This document shows positions 26,017 through 33,819 of a DNA stretch of 64,000 nucleotides, piece after piece. Under the pieces are notes generated by a model that did no database searches, had not been told where the DNA came from, and was given only the letters and a program-made list of their open reading frames with translations. The number at the start of each line of letters is the position of its first letter. Within the stretch, counting starts at the first letter, position 1. Source of the DNA: JAWXBK01 sp040878185 (lineage in GTDB: Bacteria; Pseudomonadota; Alphaproteobacteria; Dongiales; Dongiaceae); the NCBI GenBank assembly GCA_040878185.1, contig JBBDMS010000040.1, positions 22,728 to 86,727 on the forward strand. Reading direction: 5' to 3'. The translations under genes were made by a program, and so were the position numbers.

Positions 26017-26465
26017 TGGCGGCTCCCTGCGACCATAGGCGGAAACGCCAAGCTGGACTGATCATCTACGTCGACTTCAAGAAGCTTTTCGCGAAGCCCG
26101 GAAATCAACGGCCTTAATTCGATGATCACTGCGATCGGCACACGTGCAGGCATTTGTTCGACTAGTAATAGCTCGACAGCATTACCGCTTAAGTCGATGG
26201 CAATTTTTGAGCGTTCAAGCTGCGGCCATGGCGCACTCTCACAGGCACTAAAAAGCTGCCCTGACAATGGTGACAGAACTGTCAGGGGCACTTGCAGACG
26301 GTGTGCAACAAACTGGGCGGCGCGCGCCGCCAATAGTTGACCGGCGGAAAAACACGGCGCGTGGCCCGGCCCAGAATTTAGGCGGTGGAGCGCTTTCCTG
26401 TAAGTGCGCCATTGCTGCTTGGTCAGTCCCAACGTGCACATGATTTGTCCGGGCGTGTAGAGCAT
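26013..26465 (-). CDS. Small HTH-like protein heading the methylase-PIN operon
   Basis: 150 residues from ATG 26465 (a TTG four codons upstream is possible). The N-terminus MLYTPGQIMCTLGLTKQQWRT reads like a MerR-type or other helix-turn-helix recognition unit. The rest has no family I recognise. A central region (LQVPLTVLSPLSGQLF, then SKIAIDLSGNAVELLLVEQ) looks like a mixed alpha-beta domain. It overlaps the methylase start (ATGA). An inverted repeat sits about 20 bases upstream, suggesting autoregulation. Possible roles: operon repressor, analogue of an R-M controller protein, or antitoxin to the PIN protein. All are inference. Confidence 0.65.
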   Translation of the reverse strand: MLYTPGQIMCTLGLTKQQWRTYRKALHRLNSGPGHAPCFSAGQLLAARAAQFVAHRLQVPLTVLSPLSGQLFSACESAPWPQLERSKIAIDLSGNAVELLLVEQMPARVPIAVIIELRPLISGLREKLLEVDVDDQSSLAFPPMVAGSRQ

Positions 26466-26484
26466 TAGCGTCCACAAATTAAAG

Positions 26485-26499
26485 TGTTGATCGTCAACA
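26485..26499. promoter_or_regulatory. Candidate operator upstream of HTH-methylase-PIN operon
   Basis: Perfect inverted repeat TGTTGA-TCG-TCAACA 20 bases upstream of the HTH gene start. Small symmetric sites in this position are usual for autoregulated controller or repressor proteins. No experimental basis. Confidence 0.5.
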
Positions 26500-26805
26500 T
26501 CATAACGTGCGGTTCTGAATCAGTCCATAACTTTGGAGAACAAAAAGTGATCGAGCATTGCCTATGATGTGACTGTAACGGCGTGACCTCCTGCCGCGCG
26601 GCGGACAATCGCCGGTTCGAGGGCCGGGCTGTACGCCGCAGTAGATCGCGTCGATCACCGCCCAGCATCAGGAGGGACAGAACATCGTGACGATGTCGGC
26701 CTACTGGCGCTCGACCTATGCTGCAATAAGGCTGTTCGAAACGCGCCAGCCGCAAATGGATGGAGGCCGCCCGATGGAAATGCGTGAAAGCGCAGAAAAG
26801 GGAAA
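26500..26805. other. Gene-free stretch between HTH operon and tRNA-Arg
   Basis: About 300 bases. The part next to the HTH gene is AT-richer and likely holds the promoter of the cassette. GC returns to the window average near 26580. A Shine-Dalgarno-like AGGAGGGA (26671-26678) precedes a short frame that reads antisense through the tRNA, which I reject as a gene. No repeat of the tRNA 3' end marking an integration site was found here or at the far end of the cassette. Confidence 0.5.
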
Positions 26806-26882
26806 TGGCGCGCCCGAGAAGATTCGAACTCCTAACCTTCTGATCCGTAGTCAGATGCTCTATCCAGTTGAGCTACGGGCGC
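26806..26882 (-). tRNA. tRNA-Arg (anticodon ACG)
   Basis: Full cloverleaf on the minus strand: acceptor stem GCGCCCG/CGGGCGC, D-arm stem GCTC/GAGC, anticodon stem TCTGA/TCAGA with loop CTACGGA giving anticodon ACG (A34 becomes inosine, reading CGN Arg codons), T-arm AGGAG-TTCGAAT-CTTCT, discriminator G and an encoded CCA at 26806-26808. Stand-alone gene with its own promoter upstream. Confidence 0.97.
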
Positions 26883-26923
26883 ACCGAGCGCGCCGGTTCG
26901 ATGGACCGGGCGGAAGGCGGCGG

Positions 26924-26952
26924 ACCATAAACGAGGCCCCCTACCCTGACAA
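26924..26952 (-). promoter_or_regulatory. Sigma70-type promoter of tRNA-Arg
   Basis: Minus-strand TTGTCA and TATGGT separated by 17 bases, about 40 bases upstream of the tRNA 5' end. Pattern match at the expected distance. Confidence 0.6.
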
Positions 26953-26999
26953 GAGCGCGTGAGCGGCGGAAAACTGCGGCTTTCAGGCCGAAAAGCCGG

Positions 27000-27028
27000 T
27001 TGAGGCAAGCGGTTGTTTTCAGTACCTT
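27000..27028 (+). promoter_or_regulatory. Putative promoter of the OmpA-like lipoprotein gene
   Basis: TTGAGG and TACCTT separated by 17 bases, ending about 100 bases before the ATG at 27127. Pattern match only. Confidence 0.4.
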
Positions 27029-27126
27029 AGCCGGTGATGGGGAATGTAATTCGCGACTCGCATTCGGCGGGCGGGCTTGGCCCGTGTCCGGCGATGCAGT
27101 TTGCGGGCTTCGGGGGGCAAAGGCGC

Positions 27127-28200
27127 ATGAATGCCAAAACGATGCTGGCCGGCTTTGCCAGTTTCATGCTGTTGGTGGGGGCATGCTCCTATAGCGAGAA
27201 TGCCGTCGCACCAGCAGTAACCGGCGAAACCGAGAATCCGCAACAGCTCGGGACCGGCAATTTCGAGCCTGGCGGGGTGACGCCCGGGGCGCCGACCGGT
27301 ACGGCCGTCGGCCAGCGCGTCGAACAGCTGCGCAGCGAGCTCGCCCGGCTTCAGGGGCTGGTCCGCGACCAGAATGGACGACTGCAGTCGATCCGCGCCC
27401 AGACCATCCAGAACGCCAACACCTATCACGGGCTGGTCGGGACGATTAACTCCAAGCTTCAGGTCGGCACCACGCCGGGCAATCCGATCCTGGTCGACCA
27501 GTGGAACCAGGCCCAGACCCAGCTCGAGCTGGTCTCGAACGACCTCAACCAGATGAGCGCGCTCTCGAACGACGTGGCGCAGAGCGCATCGCTCTCGTCC
27601 TATCTGCTCGACACGGAGCGCGCGACCTACGCGATTTCGGGCGCGGTCGACGAGGACCATCAGCAGCTCCGGGTGCTCGAGGACGAGACCAACCAGACGG
27701 TCGTCCTGATCGACCGCCTGCTGAGCGAGCTCACCCAGGACATCGTGCGCCAGAGCAACTATCTCTCGAACGAGCGCTCGAACGTCCAGGTGCTGGCTCT
27801 TGCCATCAACTCGGGCGAACCGTACGGCACCAGCCTCGCCAATCGCTCCTATTCCGTGCCGATGCAGCCGTCGAGCGCGCCGGGTGCCGGCATCGCCACC
27901 GGACGGCCGCTGGTCGTGATCCGCTTCGATAACGAGAATGTCGACTACGAGCCGGCCTTGTTCTCGGCGGTCAGCGCAGCACTCGATCGCCGGCCGAATG
28001 CCGCGTTCGACGTCGTTGCGGTGGCACCGGCCGTCGGCACCGCGGGCGAGGTTGCGGTCAATGCCAACGAGTCGCGCCGCAATGCCGACGCGGTTCTGCG
28101 CTCGCTCGCCAGCATGGGCCTGCCCTCCGACCGGGTCAGCGTCTCCTCGGCAACCAGCGGCGCCGCCCGGGCGAACGAGGTGCATATCTTCGTGCGCTGA
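27127..28200 (+). CDS. Outer-membrane lipoprotein with coiled coil and OmpA-like C-terminal domain
   Basis: 357 residues. Lipoprotein signal MNAKTMLAGFASFMLLVGAC with the lipid-attachment Cys at 20. Then a Pro/Gly-rich linker, long heptad-like helices (about 55-210, e.g. RVEQLRSELARLQGLV) and a C-terminal domain beginning RPLVVIRFDNENVDYE with NESRRNADAVLRSLASMGL and NEVHIFVR, which fits the peptidoglycan-binding OmpA fold in a divergent form. It probably links outer membrane and cell wall. The frame extends 31 codons upstream, but the signal peptide fixes the start. A clear terminator follows, so it is a single-gene unit. Confidence 0.78.
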   Translation: MNAKTMLAGFASFMLLVGACSYSENAVAPAVTGETENPQQLGTGNFEPGGVTPGAPTGTAVGQRVEQLRSELARLQGLVRDQNGRLQSIRAQTIQNANTYHGLVGTINSKLQVGTTPGNPILVDQWNQAQTQLELVSNDLNQMSALSNDVAQSASLSSYLLDTERATYAISGAVDEDHQQLRVLEDETNQTVVLIDRLLSELTQDIVRQSNYLSNERSNVQVLALAINSGEPYGTSLANRSYSVPMQPSSAPGAGIATGRPLVVIRFDNENVDYEPALFSAVSAALDRRPNAAFDVVAVAPAVGTAGEVAVNANESRRNADAVLRSLASMGLPSDRVSVSSATSGAARANEVHIFVR

Positions 28201-28224
28201 TCGCCGCGGCAGCGGGTCGACCTT

Positions 28225-28258
28225 CGAACCGGCGTCCGCGAGGACGCCGGTTTCGTTT
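28225..28258 (+). terminator. Intrinsic terminator after the OmpA-like lipoprotein gene
   Basis: Perfect 11-base stem AACCGGCGTCC (28227-28237) and GGACGCCGGTT (28242-28252) with a GCGA tetraloop, followed by TCGTTT. Located 25 bases past the stop codon. Confidence 0.8.
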
Positions 28259-28418
28259 CGGGTGCCGTTTTGTCTGCCCGGAGCATCCGGCGGAAACCCA
28301 AGGGAAAACGCCGATCCGCCGCAATCCCGCTTTGCCCGCTGCTTTAGCCGGGGATTGGCGTCGATAGCCGCCAATGCGATGCTCGTCCTCCGGCACGAAC
28401 CTCTGCGGGAGACATGCC

Positions 28419-28886
28419 ATGAACCCCACAGCCTTCAGATTTCTCAACCGGCTTTGCATCGGCTTTCTTGCCGCTCTGCTGATTGCGGGCCCGCTCGATG
28501 CGGCCCGCGCCGACGATGGCGCGGTTGTCACCGACTCCGCCGCGGCGGGTGCCATCCGCACGGTCATCGAAAGCCAGTTCGATGCCTTTCTCGCCGATGA
28601 CGGCGCACGCGCTTTCTCTTTTGCCTCACCGGATCTCCAGACCCAGTTCGGATCGCCCGACGTCTTTATGTCGATGGTCCGCACCGGCTACGCGCCGGTC
28701 TATCGGCCGCAGGACGTCGAATTTCTCGATCTGCTGGAAGCGCCCGGCGGGCTCGTGCAACAGGTACATGTCATCGGCGCGGACGGCACCGCCGTCATCG
28801 CGCATTATCTGATGGAACAGCAACCGGACGGCAGCTGGCGGATCGGCGGCTGCATGCTGACGCAGGCGCCCGATCTCGGCGTCTGA
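28419..28886 (+). CDS. Exported DUF4864 protein
   Basis: 155 residues. Signal peptide with hydrophobic core FLAALLIAGP and likely cleavage after ARA (about residue 31). The mature part (IRTVIESQFDAFLADDGARAFSFASP, then VFMSMVRTGYAPVYRP) is the DUF4864 family, an NTF2-like small periplasmic domain of unknown function common in Alphaproteobacteria. Ribosome site GGGAGA precedes the ATG; the frame upstream of it lacks a signal. It is 40 bases upstream of gpt on the same strand and may be co-transcribed, without a clear functional link. Confidence 0.82.
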   Translation: MNPTAFRFLNRLCIGFLAALLIAGPLDAARADDGAVVTDSAAAGAIRTVIESQFDAFLADDGARAFSFASPDLQTQFGSPDVFMSMVRTGYAPVYRPQDVEFLDLLEAPGGLVQQVHVIGADGTAVIAHYLMEQQPDGSWRIGGCMLTQAPDLGV

Positions 28887-28926
28887 TCAGACCGGGTCGA
28901 CACAAATTCTTTCAAGCAGGATTGTC

Positions 28927-29445
28927 ATGGCGACAGGTCGCAAGGAATTCCCGGTCTCGTGGGACGAGCTGCATCGCAACAGCAAGGCGCTCGCCTGGCG
29001 ATTGCTCGAGCTAGGGCCGTTCACGGGTATCGTCGCGATCACGCGCGGCGGGCTGGTGCCGGCCGCGATCGTCGCGCGCGAACTCGATCTGCGGCTGATC
29101 GATACGGTCTGTATTTCGAGCTACGGCGAACTGCCCGGCGCCGACAGCGATGCCGCGTTGGGCGACAGGGGTCAGGGCGCGCTCACCGTGCTCAAGCGGC
29201 CCGATGTCGGGGATGGCAGCGGTTGGCTGATTGTCGATGACCTGGTCGATACCGGGCAGACCGCGCGCACCGTGCGCGATCTGATGCCGAAGGCGCATTT
29301 TGCGACGATCTACGCGAAACCCGCGGGACGGCCGCTGGTCGACACGTTTATCACCGAAGTGAGCCAGGATACCTGGATCATGTTTCCATGGGACATCGAG
29401 CCGCAATTCATCCAGCCGATCGCCCGGCGCAATCAAAAAAGCTGA
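28927..29445 (+). CDS. gpt: Xanthine(-guanine) phosphoribosyltransferase
   Basis: 172 residues, usual XGPRT length. AITRGGLVPAAIVARE (37-52) and the PRPP loop LIVDDLVDTGQT (101-112) are characteristic, and the C-terminal TWIMFPWDIEPQF matches XGPRT. It salvages guanine and xanthine to GMP and XMP using PRPP, in the cytosol or at the inner membrane. Spaced ribosome site near AAGCAGG. Converges with panC, with 34 bases between. Confidence 0.93.
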   Translation: MATGRKEFPVSWDELHRNSKALAWRLLELGPFTGIVAITRGGLVPAAIVARELDLRLIDTVCISSYGELPGADSDAALGDRGQGALTVLKRPDVGDGSGWLIVDDLVDTGQTARTVRDLMPKAHFATIYAKPAGRPLVDTFITEVSQDTWIMFPWDIEPQFIQPIARRNQKS

Positions 29446-29479
29446 CACCGACAACCGATCGACGCAGATTGCGCGAGGA

Positions 29480-30361
29480 TCAGACCGGAATCTTCAGATT
29501 GTCGATCAGCCGCGTCTTGCCGACATAGCAGGCGACCAACAGGCGCGCGCCCGGCTTCAGGGTTCGTACCGGCTCCAATGTCGCGCCGTCGCTGCATTCG
29601 AGATAGTCGACCCGGTCGATGCCGGCCTCGAACAAGGCGGTGCGCCCGCTGATCAAGGCTTCCGCGATATCGCCACCGCCGGCGATGTCGTCGGCGAGAT
29701 TTTCGAGCAGCCGCGGGATGATACTCGCGGTCTCGCGTTCTGCCGGCGAGAGGTGGCGATTGCGGGATGACATGGCGAGCCCGTCCGGCTCGCGCACGGT
29801 CGGAACCCCGACGATCTCGACCGGAAAATTGAGATCGAGCGCGAGGCGACGAATGACCAGAAGCTGCTGGTAATCTTTTTCGCCAAAGAACGCGTAGTCG
29901 GGCAAGGTCAGCAGCAGCAATTTGGTGACGACCGTCGCCACGCCCTGGAAATGGCCAGGCCGGGTCGCGCCGCAGAGCGGCCGCGCCAACGCCCCCACGG
30001 CCACGCGGGTATCGAAGCCCGGGGGATAGACCTCGTCGACCGACGGTGCGAACAAAAGATCGACGCCGGCCGAGGCGAGCATGCGATGATCGTCGGCTTC
30101 ATCGCGCGGATATAACCGGAAATCGTCGGTCGCATTGAACTGCAGCGGGTTCACGAACAGGCTTGCGATGATCCGCGTGCAATCGCGCCGCGCCCGATGC
30201 GCCAGCGCCAGATGCCCGTCATGCAGCGCGCCCATGGTCGGCACGAGACCGATGGTTTCGCCGGCCCGCCGCCACTCGGCCACCTGGCGACGCAACTCGG
30301 CCACGCTGCGCTGGATGGGCAAAGCCGGCAGGCCCGCCTTGCCGACGACATTGAGCGCCAT
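29480..30361 (-). CDS. panC: Pantothenate synthetase
   Basis: 293 residues from ATG 30361; the frame is open to 30457, inside panB, which is rejected. Motifs: LVPTMGALHDGH (39-50, the HIGH-like ATP site), SLFVNPLQF, FFGEKDYQQL and SSRNRHLS. It joins pantoate and beta-alanine using ATP, the last step of pantothenate (vitamin B5) synthesis. Only 5 bases separate it from the panB stop, so the two are one operon with panB first. Confidence 0.96.
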   Translation of the reverse strand: MALNVVGKAGLPALPIQRSVAELRRQVAEWRRAGETIGLVPTMGALHDGHLALAHRARRDCTRIIASLFVNPLQFNATDDFRLYPRDEADDHRMLASAGVDLLFAPSVDEVYPPGFDTRVAVGALARPLCGATRPGHFQGVATVVTKLLLLTLPDYAFFGEKDYQQLLVIRRLALDLNFPVEIVGVPTVREPDGLAMSSRNRHLSPAERETASIIPRLLENLADDIAGGGDIAEALISGRTALFEAGIDRVDYLECSDGATLEPVRTLKPGARLLVACYVGKTRLIDNLKIPV

Positions 30362-30366
30362 TGCGA

Positions 30367-31257
30367 TCAGCGCCGGTTCGCGGCGCCCCGCGCAGCGCCC
30401 GCGGCAGGACGCTGCGATTCCGTCCGGGGGTCGGTCCCCTGCGGAACGCCGAAGCAATGTTCGGGGCCCGGGAAGCGCCGCGCGCGCACGTCGCCTGCAT
30501 AAGCTGCCGCCGCTTCGCCGATCGCAGCGCCAAGTTCCGCATAGCGGCGCACGAATTTCGGTTTGAAGACGTCGAACAGACCGAGCATGTCCTCGCTCAC
30601 CAGGACCTGCCCGTCGCAGGAGGGTGATGCACCGATGCCGATAACCGGCGGTGCGACCGTCTCGGTGATTTCGCGCGCGAGCGGTTCAACGACGCCCTCG
30701 ACGACGATCGCGAACGCGCCCGCATTGGCGATCGCCTTTGCATCGTCAAGAATCGTCGCGCGCTGCACTTCGTCGCGACCGCGGCTGCGATAGCCGCCGA
30801 ATTCATTGACCGATTGCGGTGTGAGCCCGACATGGCCCATGACCGGCACGCCGCGCGCGACGAGGAAGGCGACCGTCTCGGCCATCGCCTGGCCGCCCTC
30901 GAGCTTGACCGACTGCGCGCCGGTTTCGGCCAGAACCCGCGCGGCGTTGCGAAACGCCTGGGCCGGCGATTCCTGATAGCTGGCGAAGGGCATGTCGACG
31001 ATCACATGGGCGCGTTCGCTGCCGCGGACGACGGCGCCGCCATGGGCGATCATCATATCGAGCGTGACCGGCAGCGTGCTGTCGAACCCGTACAGGACCA
31101 TCCCGAGCGAATCGCCGACCATCAGCAGGTCCACATGGGGGTCGAGCAGCCGGGCCGTCGGCGCGGTATAGGCGGTGAGGCAGACAATGGGGGTGCCGCC
31201 CTTGCGGGCCGCCAGATCGGGAACCGTGATCCGCTGGCTGCGATGTTCCGTGCTCAT
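30367..31257 (-). CDS. panB: 3-methyl-2-oxobutanoate (ketopantoate) hydroxymethyltransferase
   Basis: 296 residues. LTAYTAPTARLLDPHVDLLMVGDSLGMV, the metal- and substrate-binding start of the barrel, VIVDMPFASYQ, VKLEGG and VMGHVGLTPQSV are all conserved. It transfers hydroxymethyl from methylene-tetrahydrofolate to ketoisovalerate. The last 30 residues are Arg/Ala-rich and overlap the region just before panC. ATG 31257 follows a putative promoter at 31349-31377. Confidence 0.96.
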   Translation of the reverse strand: MSTEHRSQRITVPDLAARKGGTPIVCLTAYTAPTARLLDPHVDLLMVGDSLGMVLYGFDSTLPVTLDMMIAHGGAVVRGSERAHVIVDMPFASYQESPAQAFRNAARVLAETGAQSVKLEGGQAMAETVAFLVARGVPVMGHVGLTPQSVNEFGGYRSRGRDEVQRATILDDAKAIANAGAFAIVVEGVVEPLAREITETVAPPVIGIGASPSCDGQVLVSEDMLGLFDVFKPKFVRRYAELGAAIGEAAAAYAGDVRARRFPGPEHCFGVPQGTDPRTESQRPAAGAARGAANRR

Positions 31258-31348
31258 CGGGCCGTTCTCATGGAAGGGACCCTCCCGAACGCAGGCGCTT
31301 TCTGGGGCTCCCGGGCCGACTTTCGGCCGGAAACCCTATCGGACGCTT

Positions 31349-31377
31349 GTTTTACGCCGCCATGGTGCAATGCACAA
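31349..31377 (-). promoter_or_regulatory. Putative panBC promoter
   Basis: Minus-strand TTGTGC and TAAAAC with 17-base spacing, about 90 bases upstream of the panB ATG. Pattern match only. Confidence 0.4.
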
Positions 31378-31419
31378 TAACCAATCGGGCAGGGGCCGGA
31401 TGGGCGCCCCGGGCCGATT

Positions 31420-31881
31420 TCAGCCCTTGGGCGTCAGGTTGTTGCTGCGATGCGGATCCAGCGGCCAGAACCGTCCCATCACCAGGTAGGTGTAGGACGC
31501 CGACCAGGCAATCAGCAGCAGGCCGTTCAGCCCTTCGACCGCCGCGACGATCCGGGCCTGGCCCAGCGGATAGATGTCGCCGAAACCGAGCGAGGTGAAC
31601 GTCGTCGCCGAGAAATAGACGATATCGAATATCTGATTATGTTCGACGTCGCTCAGCCTGCCGAGTTGCAGCTTGTCGGCGAAGAGATAATAGGCGAGTG
31701 CGTAAACCCACACCTCCAGCACATGCGCGGCAAAACAGGCGAGCGTGACGAGCACCATGCGCTGGCGCAAACCGAGCCGTTCGGGGCCCGGCAGCACGCG
31801 CGAGACCAGTCGCAGCGCCTCGTAATGAATGAGAATGGTTGTCGCGAGAAGAACGATACTGATCGCCGTCGCCAGCAACAT
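31420..31881 (-). CDS. Two-helix potassium-channel-like protein
   Basis: 153 residues. N-terminal helix (about 1-20), a second (about 42-66), then a pore loop and final helix (about 108-135). The pore loop TTFTSLGFGDIYP (93-105) matches the K+ selectivity filter with Ser-Leu-Gly-Phe-Gly-Asp in place of Thr-Val-Gly-Tyr-Gly-Asp. Ion_trans_2 family, with no cytoplasmic regulatory domain. Start ATG 31881 has GGAAGG upstream; the frame is open to 31968 without a signal for an earlier start. Likely a small K+ or mixed-cation channel. Divergent from a gamma-glutamyltransferase gene with very little space between. Confidence 0.82.
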   Translation of the reverse strand: MLLATAISIVLLATTILIHYEALRLVSRVLPGPERLGLRQRMVLVTLACFAAHVLEVWVYALAYYLFADKLQLGRLSDVEHNQIFDIVYFSATTFTSLGFGDIYPLGQARIVAAVEGLNGLLLIAWSASYTYLVMGRFWPLDPHRSNNLTPKG

Positions 31882-31916
31882 ATGTCGATGCGCCTTCCCA
31901 CAGCGATGATTTCCCG

Positions 31917-33782
31917 TTGCCGGGCAGTGACCTGGCGGGCAGTCTAGACCGAGCTCAGGGTCCCGCAAAGACAGGGGATGGGATCATAGCGAACAAGACC
32001 AAGTCGGTACCGGCGATCGGCGCCCTGGTCCTGCTTCTGACGACCGCAGGCTGCGCCGCTTTCGACAACTGCGAGCCCGTTCCGCTGGACGACGAAACAG
32101 CGGCCGAAGCTGCACGCGCCGATCCCGAGCCGGCCTTTGCCATTTCGGCCGAAGGCAGCATCGTGGCCGCGGAACGACACATGATCGTCGCGGCTCATCC
32201 GCTGGCCGCGGAAGCAGGACTTGCGATGCTGCGCAATGGCGGGAGCGCGATCGACGCGGCGATCGCGGCCCAGCTCGTGCTCAATCTGGTCGAGCCGCAA
32301 TCCTCCGGAATCGGTGGCGGCGGATTCCTGCTTTATTTCGATGCGGCGAACGATCGAACGCTGGCCTATGACGGGCGCGAGACGGCGCCGATGGGCGCGA
32401 GCGAGACTATGTTCCTCGATGTCACCGGCAATCCGCTGGATTTCGACACGGCAGTCGAGAGCGGACGCTCGATCGGCGTGCCCGGCCTCCTGTCGATGCT
32501 TGAGCTGGCGCATCTCAAGCACGGCACCCTGCCCTGGTCCGCTTTGTTCGAGCCGGCGATTGCGATCGCCGAGCATGGCTTTCCGATATCGCAACGGCTG
32601 CACGACCTGCTGGTCGAATATGAAGGCGAGCATTGGTCCGCAGCGGCGCGTAAGTATTTTTACCCCGATGGGACCGCACCCGCGGTCGGCTCTTTGCTGC
32701 GCAACCCGGAATTCGCCAGCACGCTGCACCGGATCGCCGCCGTCGGATCGAACACGATCTATCGCGGCGAAATCGCGGCAGCGATCGTTGCCGCCGCCGC
32801 CGAAGAGCCGCTGCCCGGCGTTCTCACCGAGACCGACCTCGCCGGCTACATGGCATTTAACAAGCCACCGGTTTGCGGCACGTATCGCGGCTACAACGTC
32901 TGCGGCATGGGTCCGCCTTCGTCCGGCGGCATCGCGACGCTGCAGATACTCGGCATGCTCGAAGCTTTCGACATGGCGAATTACGGGCCGAATCAACCGG
33001 AGGCGATGCATCTGTTTGCCGAGGCGAGCCGCCTCGCCTTCGCCGATCGCGCGCGCTATCTGGGCGACGATCGTTTTCTGCCGGTGCCGACCACCGGATT
33101 GCTCGATCCGCCCTATCTCGCCGAGCGTGCCAGTATGATCAGTTCGCATTGCAGCATGGGTACGGTGGAAGCCGGAACGCCACCCGGTGCGATCGCGCTC
33201 GCCGCGCCGGCGCCGCAAATGGAGCCATCCGGCACGTCGCATCTCAGCATCGTCGATGCAGCCGGCAACGCGGTTAGCCTCACCTCCAGCATCGAGACCG
33301 CGTTCGGATCGCGCCGCTGGGTCGCCGGCTTTCTCCTGAACAACCAGATGACCGATTTCGAGTTCGTGCCGCGCAACGAGACTGGCGTGCCGGTCGCCAA
33401 TCGCATCGAGCCCGGCAAACGACCACGCAGTTCGATGGCGCCCACGTTGGTGTTCGATGAAGATGGCGATCTCTATGCCGTACTCGGCTCGCCCGGCGGC
33501 GCAAGGATCATCGGTTACGTGACGCAGTCGCTGATCGCGATGCTCGACTGGCAGCTCGGCCCGCAGCAGGCCGTGGCGCTGCCGCATCTCACCAACCGCA
33601 ACGGCGCGACGGATCTCGAAAGCGAAACCGGTCTCGCGACCATCGCGCCCGACCTGGCGACGCTCGGCCACCAGATCCGGCTGGTCCCGATGTCGAGCGG
33701 ACTGCATGCGATCCTGGTGACCGACAATGGCCTGCTGGGCGGCGCCGATCCGCGCCGCGAGGGCGTGGCGCTGGGCGATTGA
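31917..33782 (+). CDS. ggt: Gamma-glutamyltransferase, exported lipoprotein form
   Basis: 621 residues from TTG 31917, close to the family length plus signal. Lipobox LLTTAGC with Cys46, so the protein should be lipid-anchored after export. The Ntn-hydrolase nucleophile is Thr440 in SGTSHLSIVD, where the chain self-cleaves. RPRSSMAPTLVF and GSPGGARIIG complete the active site. It transfers or hydrolyses gamma-glutamyl groups, for example of glutathione. The true start is uncertain: after TTG 31917 there is no in-frame ATG, GTG or TTG before the hydrophobic core, and a signal starting at the ATC/ATA codons near 31983 (GGGGATGGG just before) would look more natural. Coordinates may be about 22 codons too long. 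Confidence 0.88.
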   Translation: MPGSDLAGSLDRAQGPAKTGDGIIANKTKSVPAIGALVLLLTTAGCAAFDNCEPVPLDDETAAEAARADPEPAFAISAEGSIVAAERHMIVAAHPLAAEAGLAMLRNGGSAIDAAIAAQLVLNLVEPQSSGIGGGGFLLYFDAANDRTLAYDGRETAPMGASETMFLDVTGNPLDFDTAVESGRSIGVPGLLSMLELAHLKHGTLPWSALFEPAIAIAEHGFPISQRLHDLLVEYEGEHWSAAARKYFYPDGTAPAVGSLLRNPEFASTLHRIAAVGSNTIYRGEIAAAIVAAAAEEPLPGVLTETDLAGYMAFNKPPVCGTYRGYNVCGMGPPSSGGIATLQILGMLEAFDMANYGPNQPEAMHLFAEASRLAFADRARYLGDDRFLPVPTTGLLDPPYLAERASMISSHCSMGTVEAGTPPGAIALAAPAPQMEPSGTSHLSIVDAAGNAVSLTSSIETAFGSRRWVAGFLLNNQMTDFEFVPRNETGVPVANRIEPGKRPRSSMAPTLVFDEDGDLYAVLGSPGGARIIGYVTQSLIAMLDWQLGPQQAVALPHLTNRNGATDLESETGLATIAPDLATLGHQIRLVPMSSGLHAILVTDNGLLGGADPRREGVALGD

Positions 33783-33819
33783 CCTTGTGCGGGTCGCGCC
33801 CGGCCGCTAACAGGGCGCC

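Noticed and set aside
22998..26882. Possible tRNA-integrated genomic island with att repeats
   Set aside because: The low-GC cassette lies beside tRNA-Arg, but I found no copy of the tRNA 3' end at the other side and no integrase, so I claim only a low-GC cassette.
26687..26962. Plus-strand frame with AGGAGGGA in front, running through the tRNA-Arg gene
   Set aside because: It reads antisense across a confident tRNA and shows no protein-like domain; the ribosome-site match is probably chance.
31944..33707. Minus-strand frame of 587 codons opposite the first gamma-glutamyltransferase
   Set aside because: The plus strand carries lipobox, nucleophile Thr and oxyanion motif; the antisense product has none.
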